From NCBI GenBank assembly GCA_964421565.1, contig CAYQXJ010000032.1, positions 1 to 9,536 of the forward strand: a DNA stretch of 9,536 nt. Reading direction: 5' to 3'. The notes under the pieces were generated by a model, which had not been told where the DNA came from, did no database searches, and saw only the letters and a program-made list of their open reading frames with translations. The DNA comes from CAYQXJ01 sp964421565. Lineage in GTDB: Bacteria; Planctomycetota; Brocadiia; SM23-32. Position 1 is the first letter of the stretch. Each line of letters starts with the position of its first letter. The translations under genes were made by a program, and so were the position numbers. Shown one piece after another: positions 1 to 6,667 of the stretch.

Positions 1-155
1 GTCCGCTCCACCCAGCGAAGCGCCAACGAGAGCCGGCCCTGGTCAGCCAGGGACACGAACTTCGCGTCACAACCGACACCGTTCAGGACTTCCTGCACGA
101 GTTGGTCGATAGTCGACCCGCGACGCGGGCTTCCCGAGATTGCCAGGACCTTCAT
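1..155 (-). CDS. Flavodoxin-fold NADPH-dependent FMN reductase, N-terminal part (cut by window edge)
   Basis: Read on the minus strand from the ATG at 155, the protein begins MKVLAISGSPRRGST. This is the first beta strand and FMN-phosphate loop (GSPRxGST) of the flavodoxin-like NADPH-dependent FMN reductase / iron-sulfur flavoprotein family, which reduces quinones, metals or other electrophiles in the cytoplasm. About 51 residues are visible. An AAGG ribosome-binding site (164-167) lies 8 bases before the ATG. The gene starts 42 bases after the TetR gene ends, on the same strand, so the two are probably co-transcribed. Many relatives have a Cys-containing loop soon after the KFVSLA segment; here the text reads GRLSLALRWVERT with no Cys. 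This could be a divergent member or a small frameshift near 1-40, and the rest of the gene lies outside the window. The family call is fairly secure; the substrate is unknown. Confidence 0.75.
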   Translation of the reverse strand, partial: MKVLAISGSPRRGSTIDQLVQEVLNGVGCDAKFVSLADQGRLSLALRWVER

Positions 156-197
156 GGCGTTCACCTTGCTTTGATGTGTGGGCCGCCATGGGACCGG

Positions 198-797
198 TCA
201 ATCCGTCCTCCGAGTCGAGGGCGGCTCGAGCAGCGTCTTCAGGGAGCCGAAGCAGTCTTTCAGCGGCCCCTCGTCCTTGGTGAGCCGTGAGAGCATGATC
301 CCGCCCTCGACGGCGGCGACCACGTGACGGGCTAGGTGGGGGGCGGGCACGTCTGTGCGGAACTGGCCTTGCGCCTGACCGTTAGAAATCACGGGTTCGA
401 TGTCCGCAACCCAGTCGTCAAAGACATCGGCCACGAATGAGGCGTACTCCGGGTCCATATCGCTCATCTCCAGGGCGGTGTTGCCCCAGAGACAGCCTCC
501 CACGAAGCCGCTGTTGCGGTGGGCGGTGAGGGCCGCGTCGAAGAAATGGTGCAGGCGCGTCTTCGGCGTGTCCCCTTCGAGCGCAGCCTGGCGGAACTCC
601 GCGAACTGCCGGCGCGCGCGTTCCAGAACGGCAAGGCCCAGTTCACGCTTGCTCGTGAAGTGGAAGTACAGACTTCCCTTCTTCAGGCCGACGGCGTTCA
701 GCAACTCCCTGACGCTTGTCGCGCTGAACCCTCTGAGCCGGACAAGGCGCGCCGCCTCATCAAGTATTCGTTCCTTGGTGTCAACTTCTCGCGCCAT
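198..797 (-). CDS. TetR/AcrR-family transcriptional repressor
   Basis: This 199-residue protein has the usual TetR length. Residues 8-53 form the DNA-binding domain, with the helix-turn-helix at about 27-46 (ATSVRELLNAVGLKKGSLYF) ending in the typical SLYFHF signature. Residues 60-190 form the helical ligand-binding domain. A Cys at 102 in SGFVGGCLWGNTALE lies where NemR/AcuR-like members have CL-type motifs, which hints at an electrophile or oxidant sensor; that is an inference. The ATG at 797 is chosen because the TetR homology begins there and a promoter and operator lie just upstream; the frame stays open much further upstream but runs through both. GGGAG lies about 12 bases before the ATG. 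The downstream FMN reductase gene is the likely co-regulated target, recalling the nemR-nemA arrangement. Confidence 0.92.
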   Translation of the reverse strand: MAREVDTKERILDEAARLVRLRGFSATSVRELLNAVGLKKGSLYFHFTSKRELGLAVLERARRQFAEFRQAALEGDTPKTRLHHFFDAALTAHRNSGFVGGCLWGNTALEMSDMDPEYASFVADVFDDWVADIEPVISNGQAQGQFRTDVPAPHLARHVVAAVEGGIMLSRLTKDEGPLKDCFGSLKTLLEPPSTRRTD

Positions 798-825
798 TGG
801 CGAAAAGATCTCCCGATTGTTCTTG

Positions 826-839
826 ACCGACCGGTCGGT
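826..839. promoter_or_regulatory. Palindromic TetR operator
   Basis: ACCGACCGGTCGGT is a perfect 14-bp inverted repeat. It lies between the -10 box and the TetR start codon, about where transcription would begin. A further ACCGAT half-site follows at 842-847. The position and symmetry are those of an autoregulatory TetR operator; binding itself is inferred. Confidence 0.7.
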
Positions 840-847
840 TGACCGAT

Positions 848-877
848 AGTATAGGGGACGTGACGCTACCAGGTCAA
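848..877 (-). promoter_or_regulatory. Sigma70-type promoter of the TetR / FMN reductase genes
   Basis: On the minus strand TTGACC (872-877) is followed after 18 bp by TATACT (848-853). Both boxes are near consensus in GC-rich DNA. The predicted start site falls at the edge of the palindromic operator at 826-839, so a bound repressor would block it. Confidence 0.65.
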
Positions 878-1043
878 GGACCGTCACGGACACGCAGCGC
901 GTGTCGCGAAGGATGACCTGTCCAACTAAAAAAGGGGCGGCCCGGGGGGCACTGGACCGCCGATCGCACCAGGACCGTTGCCGGAACGTCCGCATGGGGA
1001 CCACTGCGTTGCCCCATCGAACTGTTTCCGCCGACGGGCGCGC

Positions 1044-1064
1044 AGGCCAGCCGGGGGCCGGCCT
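1044..1064. other. Strong hairpin upstream of the small secreted-protein gene
   Basis: AGGCCAGCC and GGCCGGCCT pair over 9 bp with one mismatch around a GGG loop, followed by TTTCGTCT. It resembles a weak intrinsic terminator or a 5' leader hairpin 28 bases ahead of the ATG at 1093. The T run is poor, so its role is uncertain. Nothing else convincing was seen in the intergenic stretch 878-1092. Confidence 0.25.
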
Positions 1065-1092
1065 TTCGTCTCTACAGCCAGGGGGGCAGACC

Positions 1093-1354
1093 ATGAGAAA
1101 CGCACGTAGGATTTTGTTCGCATGCGTCGGGCTGCTGGGGTTAGCTTTGCTGAGCGGACGGCTGTCCGCAGTTGCCGCGCAGGGGGATGATGAATCGATG
1201 TGTAGCGCGCGGGAGGAGGCTTTCCCCCTTCTCCACTGACGTGGGGCAGGAGATCGCGGCCCACCTGATGGAGGTTGGCGACGAGTACAACCGCACGCGG
1301 CTGACACCGTTTTGGAAAGCCTTACCCGAGCGCCTGATGTCCTGGCGACGATAG
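1093..1354 (+). pseudogene. Small exported protein, interrupted by a one-base frameshift
   Basis: From the ATG at 1093 (G6 tract at 1081-1086 as ribosome-binding site) the reading frame gives a clear Sec signal peptide: a basic start (MRNARR), a hydrophobic core (ILFACVGLLGLALL) and a possible cleavage after AVAA at residue 29. The frame stops at 1239 after 48 residues. The +1 frame stays open to 1354 and ends in a protein-like stretch (TDVGQEIAAHLMEV then TRLTPFWKALPERLMSWRR). Removing one C from the C5 run at 1224-1228 joins the two parts into one 86-residue exported protein (EEAFPFSTDVGQEI across the join). The stop at 1354 lies 12 bases before the peroxiredoxin GTG, as expected in an operon. 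I do not recognise the family. It may be a true mutation, a sequencing error in the homopolymer, or a 48-residue peptide as written. Confidence 0.5.
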
Positions 1355-1366
1355 CAGGAGGCATAC

Positions 1367-2044
1367 GTGTCCACCAAACTTACACTGGCTGGGACCGTCG
1401 TCCTGATAGCAGCGATGCTGACCGCTTGTTCTGACCAAGAGGAAATCACCGTGACAACTGATCGGAAGACACCGCGCGCACTGCCGGAACCAGCGGCTTC
1501 GGCTGAGGAGACCCGTCCCCTCAAGGCCGGAGACCGCGTTCCCTCGGTTGAGGTAACCGACCTGGACGGACGTGCTTTGAATCTCTCCCGGCTCGTCTCG
1601 CGCCAACGCTCCGTCATCATCTTCTACCGCGGAGGGTGGTGTCCGTACTGCAATACGCACCTGGGCGCATTGGCCACCATCGAACCTGACCTCCTTCAGT
1701 TGGGCTACCAGGTGCTCGCCATCAGCGCGGACCGACCGGGCGAGGTGGAGGAGACGCGGGACAAGTTCGGATTCCACTACCGACTGCTCTCGGACGCCAG
1801 GATGGAAGCGGCGCGCGCCTTCCGCATCGCGTTCAGGGTGGACGATGCGACGCTGGAGACATACAAGGGATATGGGATTGACCTGGAGGCGGCGTCCGGC
1901 GAGACGCACCACCTGCTCCCCGTCCCCTCGGTCTTCGTGGTCGGCACGGACGGCGTGATCAAGTTTGCGTATTCGAACCCGGACTACAAAGTACGCCTGG
2001 AGCCGGAGGAAGTGCTGGCGGCGGCCGCGGACGCCGTGGAATAG
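1367..2044 (+). CDS. Peroxiredoxin-like (AhpC/TSA-type) lipoprotein
   Basis: This 225-residue protein has a thioredoxin fold. Residues 1-20 are a lipoprotein signal peptide with lipobox L18-T19-A20-C21, so the mature protein should be lipid-anchored outside the cytoplasmic membrane. The redox core begins near residue 52 (AGDRVPSVEVTDLDG). The active site is FYRGGWCPYCN, with Cys92 and Cys95 in a WCPYC motif, typical of the peroxiredoxin-like family that resembles both AhpC/BCP and thioredoxin. PVPSVFVVGTDG (about 185-196) holds the fold's cis-proline region. It would reduce peroxides or disulfides in the envelope. The GTG start at 1367 is preceded by AGGAGG (1356-1361) with a 5-base spacer, and no in-frame ATG gives a signal peptide. 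It lies between the small exported protein and the DUF3179 gene in a likely operon. The natural substrate is unknown. Confidence 0.9.
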   Translation: MSTKLTLAGTVVLIAAMLTACSDQEEITVTTDRKTPRALPEPAASAEETRPLKAGDRVPSVEVTDLDGRALNLSRLVSRQRSVIIFYRGGWCPYCNTHLGALATIEPDLLQLGYQVLAISADRPGEVEETRDKFGFHYRLLSDARMEAARAFRIAFRVDDATLETYKGYGIDLEAASGETHHLLPVPSVFVVGTDGVIKFAYSNPDYKVRLEPEEVLAAAADAVE

Positions 2045-2083
2045 CGCGGGGCAGACGTCCAACATGGCTGAGAGGGGAGTGGA

Positions 2084-3154
2084 ATGATGGAAGGGCCAAC
2101 TCGGGTGGCGTCTCTTGCGTCATGGACGCTCGCGATTGCAGCGGTCGTGCTCGTGGCGGGGGCGCTGCTGATTAGCCCGAATGAACAACTGCAACGGTCC
2201 GGCCAGCTTTCGGCCTCCGGAGGCGACGGCGCCCCAGAATCTGATTCCGGGGCAACGGCCTTGGAGCCGTTCGATACCAGCGACCTCATGGTGCCGCCGG
2301 AACAGATCCTTCGAGGCGGCCCGCCGAAGGACGGAATCCCGGCGCTTGTCAACCCCCACGCCGTAGCTGCCGCCAAGGCCGAGTTCCTCAGACCGGGGGA
2401 TCGGGTGGTCGGCGTGACTCTGGGCGAACAGGCCCGCGCCTACCCGATCAATGTCCTCAACTGGCACGAGATTATCAATGACGAACTCGGGGGCGTGCCG
2501 ATCGCCGTGATCTATTGTCCATTATGCGATTCGGTCAGCGTGGTGGATCGGCGGATCGACGGGCAGACGCTAACCTTCGGGGTTAGCGGTCTGCTCCATA
2601 ACTCCAACGTGATTCCTTACGACCGGACGCATCAGTCCCTCTGGTCGCAAGTGGGGCTGAAAGCACTGAGCGGGCCCTACGCGGGACAATCGCTCAAGCA
2701 CTTGCCCTGGCAAATGCGTCCGTTCGAAGCATGGAGGGAAGATCATCCCGAGGGCACGGTGATCACGTTTGAGACCGGTTACGCCCGCGACTATCGGCGC
2801 AATCCGTACGCCGCCTACTTCCGCACCGACAGACTGATGTTCCCCATTGTGCGGTCCGACAACCGGCTGCCCCGAAAGACGGCGGTAGTCGGGGTCCAGA
2901 TCGGGACCGCTGCCAGAGCCTACCCGCTCGAGCGGATAGCTCAAGCCGACGCGGGGCGCATAGTGGACACCGTCGCCGGCGCTCGCGTGGTCTTGCGCGT
3001 GAACGCGGCTACGCGCGGGATTGTTGTGGAGGATGCCCCGGCGGAAGCCAGGGTCGTCCACACCTTTTGGTTTGCCTGGGCGGCATTCCATCCCGACACG
3101 GACATCTACGGACGGAGTTCAACGACCCCGTCGCAGCAGTCGAACGGGCGGTAA
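2084..3154 (+). CDS. DUF3179 domain-containing membrane-anchored protein
   Basis: This 356-residue protein has an N-terminal membrane anchor or signal segment (about residues 12-30), a Ser/Gly/Asp-rich linker to about 62, and a full DUF3179 domain from about 68 to 342. Hallmarks are RGGPPKDGIPAL (77-88), RAYPINVLNWHEIIND (118-133, with His128), YCPLCDS (144-150, with Cys145 and Cys148), SGLLHNSN (168-175), and the C-terminal HTFWFAWAAFHPDTDIY (326-342). The CxxC and nearby His suggest a redox or metal-binding role outside the membrane, but the function of the family is not established. The ATG at 2084 has GGGGAG only 4 bases upstream, while the next codon, ATG at 2087, has a better 7-base spacing, so the true start may be 2087. 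The gene follows the peroxiredoxin by 39 bases and is probably in its operon. It ends normally and looks intact. Confidence 0.9.
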   Translation: MMEGPTRVASLASWTLAIAAVVLVAGALLISPNEQLQRSGQLSASGGDGAPESDSGATALEPFDTSDLMVPPEQILRGGPPKDGIPALVNPHAVAAAKAEFLRPGDRVVGVTLGEQARAYPINVLNWHEIINDELGGVPIAVIYCPLCDSVSVVDRRIDGQTLTFGVSGLLHNSNVIPYDRTHQSLWSQVGLKALSGPYAGQSLKHLPWQMRPFEAWREDHPEGTVITFETGYARDYRRNPYAAYFRTDRLMFPIVRSDNRLPRKTAVVGVQIGTAARAYPLERIAQADAGRIVDTVAGARVVLRVNAATRGIVVEDAPAEARVVHTFWFAWAAFHPDTDIYGRSSTTPSQQSNGR

Positions 3155-3251
3155 GAGCCGGCCACCGCTGGCGGATGGGCTGTTGCGGGATGCCGTGCGA
3201 TTGGTTTCGAGTACGAAACGACCACGGGGCTTCAACGACTAAGGATGCGGC

Positions 3252-3563
3252 TATGAGGAAACTGCGGCGTTCGTGCTGGACGCGATGTGCCGCGATGGGC
3301 GGTTGCTGCGACCATATCGCGGCGGCAAGGCCGAGTTGCTGACCACGCCTACCTTGCCACGGGCTTGATTGAGCTTTACCGCGCGACCGGCAACGCCCGG
3401 TGGCTCGCGGCGGCGCAGCGCCTGGCGGACACGATGGTGGCGGACTTCCAGGACAGCCGCGACGGCGGGTTCTTCTTCACCATAGCGGAAGGCCACGAGC
3501 AACTATTGACACGCTCCAAGAACGTCAGCGGCGGAGGCAACGTTCCGAAGGCGAACGGCGTGG
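3252..3563 (+). pseudogene. YyaL/SSP411-type (DUF255, thioredoxin-domain) protein, frameshifted fragment
   Basis: Two overlapping frames give successive parts of one protein. From 3252 the frame reads YEETAAFVLDAMCRDGRLLRPYRGGKAELL, and from 3341 the next frame continues DHAYLATGLIELYRATG, then RWLAAAQRLADTMV and DGGFFFTIAEGHEQLL, up to NGVAA at about 3563. This matches the alpha/alpha-barrel part of YyaL / spermatogenesis-associated protein 20 relatives, which carry a DUF255 thioredoxin domain at the N-terminus. That N-terminal part is absent, a stop codon precedes 3252, and a one-base loss near 3339-3341 breaks the frame. The 3' end is cut exactly where the inverted-repeat arm begins, so the remainder was lost in that rearrangement. 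No plausible start or ribosome-binding site is seen, so it is a dead remnant. The 97 bases between it and the DUF3179 gene show nothing recognisable. Confidence 0.75.
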
Positions 3564-3822
3564 CGGCGCAGGGACCGGTTCTCCGCCTTCAGTTCACGGA
3601 GTTGTTTGCAGTTTTGGCACTTGTCCGGGCGTTCCATATCGACTTCCGAGAATACTGACCCGCCGCAGGCCGCGTCAAGCCCGGCCTCGGCGGCGCGGCG
3701 TGCGAAAGCACTCGTAGCCATCAGAAGCGCCTCAGAGAGGGTTTCGCGCCGACCCGTCCCGCCGCGAGGCAACGAATCCTCCCGCACAAAAACCCCTTGA
3801 TAGAGGCCCCGTTCGCCCTTAC
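3564..3822 (-). mobile_element. Truncated 5' end of an IS66-type element, reversed copy
   Basis: Read on the minus strand, the element would start at 3822 with GTAAGGGCGAACGGGGCCTC. The GTAA terminus is characteristic of the IS66 family. It is followed by 185 bp of leader and the first 74 bases of the transposase gene, then is cut at 3564. No other end is present. The exact terminus is inferred from the GTAA rule and not from a visible terminal-repeat partner. Confidence 0.5.
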
Positions 3823-3825
3823 AAT
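3797..3825 (+). promoter_or_regulatory. Outward promoter for the glycoside hydrolase gene
   Basis: TTGATA (3797-3802) and TACAAT (3820-3825) are separated by exactly 17 bp, a near-consensus sigma70 promoter directed at the hydrolase start codon 48 bases beyond the -10. The inferred IS end at 3822 falls within the -10 box, so the -35 lies in IS DNA and the box is completed by flanking sequence. This is the layout of an IS-created hybrid promoter. Confidence 0.65.
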
Positions 3826-3873
3826 CACCCGCATCAACGCTGGACGGTAAACACGTACAAGAGGACAAAACCG

Positions 3874-6627
3874 ATGACCATGCGCACACTGACGATTGTT
3901 GCTGTTGCTTTGCTTGCCTGGACCTGCGGCGGGACCGCCCGCGCCGAGCAGACCACCGGCGACGGATGGGTCTGGTGGGAGGCCGAGGACGCCGTCCAGA
4001 CGAACCTGGATGAGAACTTCGCCTTCGCCCCCCGCAAGCCGCACGAGAAGAAGGTCATAAGCGGCGGCACCTGGATCGGCGACGACAGCGAGCAGTACGT
4101 GCCCGGCAAGTTCGCCGAGTACGTCCTGGAGGTGCCCGAGGACGGCGAATACTCGTTCTTCGTCCGCAAACTCGGCTCCCACGCCAACCTGCGCTGGCGC
4201 GTCGACGGCGGCGACTGGCACGAGCTGCACCACAAGGAGCGGGCCGTGGACTCGGTGGTCATGCGCCGGTTCCAGTCCGCCTCCTGGTATCTGGCCGGCC
4301 AGGTAGAGCTGGAGGCCGGCAGGCATCAACTGCGCATCGAGACGATGGAGTCGCGCAACGGCTATATCGCGCTGGACGCCTTCCTGCTGAGCGCCATACC
4401 CTACCTGCCTCGGGGCGACCTGAAACCGGGCCAGAAGTATGGCACGGCGCCGGAGGGATGGTTCGCGTTCGAGCCGGACGTGGACCGCTACAGAGACGAT
4501 GCCATGCTCGATCTTTCCGGTATGGCGGCCGAGGACATCGACCGCCTGGGCCGCATCGTGCGCTCCGGCGAGACGTTCACGTATGAGAAGGGCGGCGAGG
4601 TGGTGCGGCTCTGGTCGGTCAACAGCGGAATGGCCATCCCGCAGATGCCCCGGCCGGTGATGGACTCGCTGGTGAAGTTCCTGGCCAAGCGCGGCATCAA
4701 CTGCGTGCGCCTGCACGGGCTCTGGGCCTACGGCAGCGGCCCCGAGGCCACCGACGTGGACCCCCGGAAGGTGGACAACGCCTTCTACTTCATCGCGAAG
4801 CTCAAGGAGAACGGCATCTACGTCTCCATCAGCCCCTATTTCCAGCACTGGGTCAATCTGAGCCAGTCGAAGAAATTCCCCGGCTACGAGAAGGTCAAGA
4901 ACGGCCGTCCGTTCACGCTGCACTTCTTCCACGACCCCTACCAGGAGGTAATGAAGGACTGGTTCCGCGCAATACTCACGCGCGAGAACCCCTACACCGG
5001 CACCCGCCTGGCCGAGGACCCGGTGGTGGTTACCTTCGAGCTGGTGAACGAGGACAACTTCTGGTTCTATACGTTCAACCCCGAGAGAATCCTGCCCGAG
5101 CGCTACCTGCGCGAGCTGGAATCGCAGTTCGGCGACTGGCTCAAGGCGCGCTACGGCACCATCGAAAAAGCGTTCGATGCCTGGGGCCCGGACGGCCCCA
5201 AAATGAAGCGCGACGCCCCGGATGAGGGCCGCGTGGCGCTCTACACGGCCTGGCTGCTGACCGAAGAGGCCCGGGGCCGCCGCAACGATAAACGCGCGCG
5301 GGACCAGAATGAGTTCCTCGTCCACGTGCAGCGCTCGTTCTACACCGAGATGAGCGATTTCCTGGAGGGCGAGCTGGGCTACGACGGCATCCTGAACTCC
5401 ACCAGTTTCGCCGTGGCCGACCCAAAGGTTATGACCGGCCTGGTGCGCCTGGCGCAGCTCCCGCTGGACGTGACCGACTACCATGGACATTACAAAGGTG
5501 CCATGGATACCGGTACGGGCTGGTCCGCCGGCGAAGGAACCACCTACTACGACCGCAGCGTGCTGCGCCTGATGGACCCGAAGGGCAACCCCCAGGCCAG
5601 CCTGCAGTCCGTCATGCACCGCATCCACAACAACAACCGCCCGACCGTCAATACCGAGTTCTCCTACATGCTGCCCAACCGCTACCACGGCGAGCTGCCG
5701 GTGACGGTGGCCGTCTTCGGCCGAGAGCTGGGCTACGACCAGGTCTCGTTCTTCGCGCTCAGCACCGTGGCCGGGTGGAAGTCCACCGTGGGCAACGACT
5801 TCTTCGACGTGCTCACCCCAACCGTCGCCGGGCAGTGGCCGGCCACCGCCATGCTCTACCGCAGCGGCGTACTGGAGGAAGGACGCTTCCTGGCGCGCGA
5901 GACCATCGACCACGAGAGCATGTATAACCTGGAAGGCACGCGCATAGAGCCGCCCATGTTCATCGACGACGTCGGCGCCGCCTTCATGGGCACCAGCGTC
6001 GCAGAGGCCAACGAGGCCAGCGCCGGTCTGCAGAGCCAGTTCGGTTTCGACCCGCGCGCGTTTCTGATCGGCAAGATCGGCATCGACTTCCTGCCCGACG
6101 CCGAGCACAAGCTGGAGGTGGACCCGAAGCTCAATGAGCTGATTGCCGGCGACGAGCGCGGCATGCGCTCCAGCACCGGACAGTACCACTGGGACATCGC
6201 CCGCGGGCTGCTCCGCCTGGAGGCTCCGGGCGGGCAGGGCGCCGCTGGCTTCCTGGGCGATGCCGGCGTGATCACGCTGCCCGACATGACCATTGAGAGC
6301 GATCTGCCCTTCGGCTGCTTCCTGGCCGTGGCCATGGACGAGAAGCCCCTGGCGGAGTCCGAGAAGATCCTCCTGCAGGTCATGAGCGAAGCCAAGAACA
6401 ACGGCTACACCGCCACCCCGCAGACTGGCAAGCGCACCATCCAGGCCATGGGCAACGCCCCCATCGTCGTGCGTAACCTGCAGGGCACCGTGGCCTTCGA
6501 CATCCCCGGGGCTGCCGACGCAAAGGTCACCACCCTGGACCCCAACGGCTACCCGACCGGTAGCTTCACCGGCGCGGAGAGCATAGAGCTCCGCCCGGAC
6601 GTATTCTACTACATTATCGAACGCTGA
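3874..6627 (+). CDS. Exported clan GH-A-like glycoside hydrolase with N-terminal carbohydrate-binding-like domain
   Basis: This 917-residue protein is predicted to be secreted. Residues 1-24 are a Sec signal peptide ending TARA. Residues 32-173 (WVWWEAEDAV to DAFLLS) look like a beta-sandwich of the CBM6/CBM35 kind. From about 195 to 700 runs a TIM-barrel-like hydrolase: GINCVRLHGLW (274-284) is the early-barrel motif, FELVNEDN (388-395) supplies the candidate acid/base Glu393 after Asn392, and TVNTEFSY (591-598) supplies the candidate nucleophile Glu595, in the order and spacing seen in clan GH-A (GH5, GH42 and relatives). Residues 770-917 form a C-terminal beta-rich domain. The exact family and substrate are not recognisable; a plant or algal polysaccharide is likely. 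ATG 3874 has GAGGA (3861-3865) 8 bases upstream; ATG 3880 is an alternative. It is the only gene between the inverted-repeat arms and looks intact. No terminator is evident in 6628-6667. Confidence 0.85.
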   Translation: MTMRTLTIVAVALLAWTCGGTARAEQTTGDGWVWWEAEDAVQTNLDENFAFAPRKPHEKKVISGGTWIGDDSEQYVPGKFAEYVLEVPEDGEYSFFVRKLGSHANLRWRVDGGDWHELHHKERAVDSVVMRRFQSASWYLAGQVELEAGRHQLRIETMESRNGYIALDAFLLSAIPYLPRGDLKPGQKYGTAPEGWFAFEPDVDRYRDDAMLDLSGMAAEDIDRLGRIVRSGETFTYEKGGEVVRLWSVNSGMAIPQMPRPVMDSLVKFLAKRGINCVRLHGLWAYGSGPEATDVDPRKVDNAFYFIAKLKENGIYVSISPYFQHWVNLSQSKKFPGYEKVKNGRPFTLHFFHDPYQEVMKDWFRAILTRENPYTGTRLAEDPVVVTFELVNEDNFWFYTFNPERILPERYLRELESQFGDWLKARYGTIEKAFDAWGPDGPKMKRDAPDEGRVALYTAWLLTEEARGRRNDKRARDQNEFLVHVQRSFYTEMSDFLEGELGYDGILNSTSFAVADPKVMTGLVRLAQLPLDVTDYHGHYKGAMDTGTGWSAGEGTTYYDRSVLRLMDPKGNPQASLQSVMHRIHNNNRPTVNTEFSYMLPNRYHGELPVTVAVFGRELGYDQVSFFALSTVAGWKSTVGNDFFDVLTPTVAGQWPATAMLYRSGVLEEGRFLARETIDHESMYNLEGTRIEPPMFIDDVGAAFMGTSVAEANEASAGLQSQFGFDPRAFLIGKIGIDFLPDAEHKLEVDPKLNELIAGDERGMRSSTGQYHWDIARGLLRLEAPGGQGAAGFLGDAGVITLPDMTIESDLPFGCFLAVAMDEKPLAESEKILLQVMSEAKNNGYTATPQTGKRTIQAMGNAPIVVRNLQGTVAFDIPGAADAKVTTLDPNGYPTGSFTGAESIELRPDVFYYIIER

Positions 6628-6667
6628 AAGGAACGCACAATCTCGTATCCACATTCAAAGTTCAAGG

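Larger units (their letters stand above)
3564..3860 (-). repeat. Left arm of a 297-bp inverted repeat
   Basis: This stretch is the reverse complement of 6668-6964. Position p here pairs with 10528 minus p, with no net indel and a single mismatch seen (3584 against 6944). The match starts abruptly at 3860/6668 and ends at 3564/6964. It contains, in reverse, the first 74 bases of the IS66-like transposase gene, its upstream region, and 38 bp of non-IS sequence (3823-3860) ending just before the hydrolase ribosome-binding site. Confidence 0.95.

Noticed and set aside
400..849. Plus-strand frames opposite the TetR gene
   Set aside because: Arg/Ser/Ala-rich composition without motifs; the minus strand encodes the TetR protein.
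798..1364. N-terminal extension of the TetR frame to 388 codons
   Set aside because: The upstream part runs through the promoter and operator and is not protein-like; TetR homology starts at the ATG at 797.
1322..2065. Minus-strand frame of 247 codons opposite the peroxiredoxin gene
   Set aside because: It is an antisense shadow of a gene with a clear lipobox and WCPYC active site on the plus strand.
3721..6654. A 977-codon open frame on the minus strand opposite the hydrolase gene
   Set aside because: It is a GC-rich antisense shadow: low-complexity Ala/Val/Gly/His composition, no recognisable motif, and the plus strand encodes a coherent signal peptide and hydrolase.
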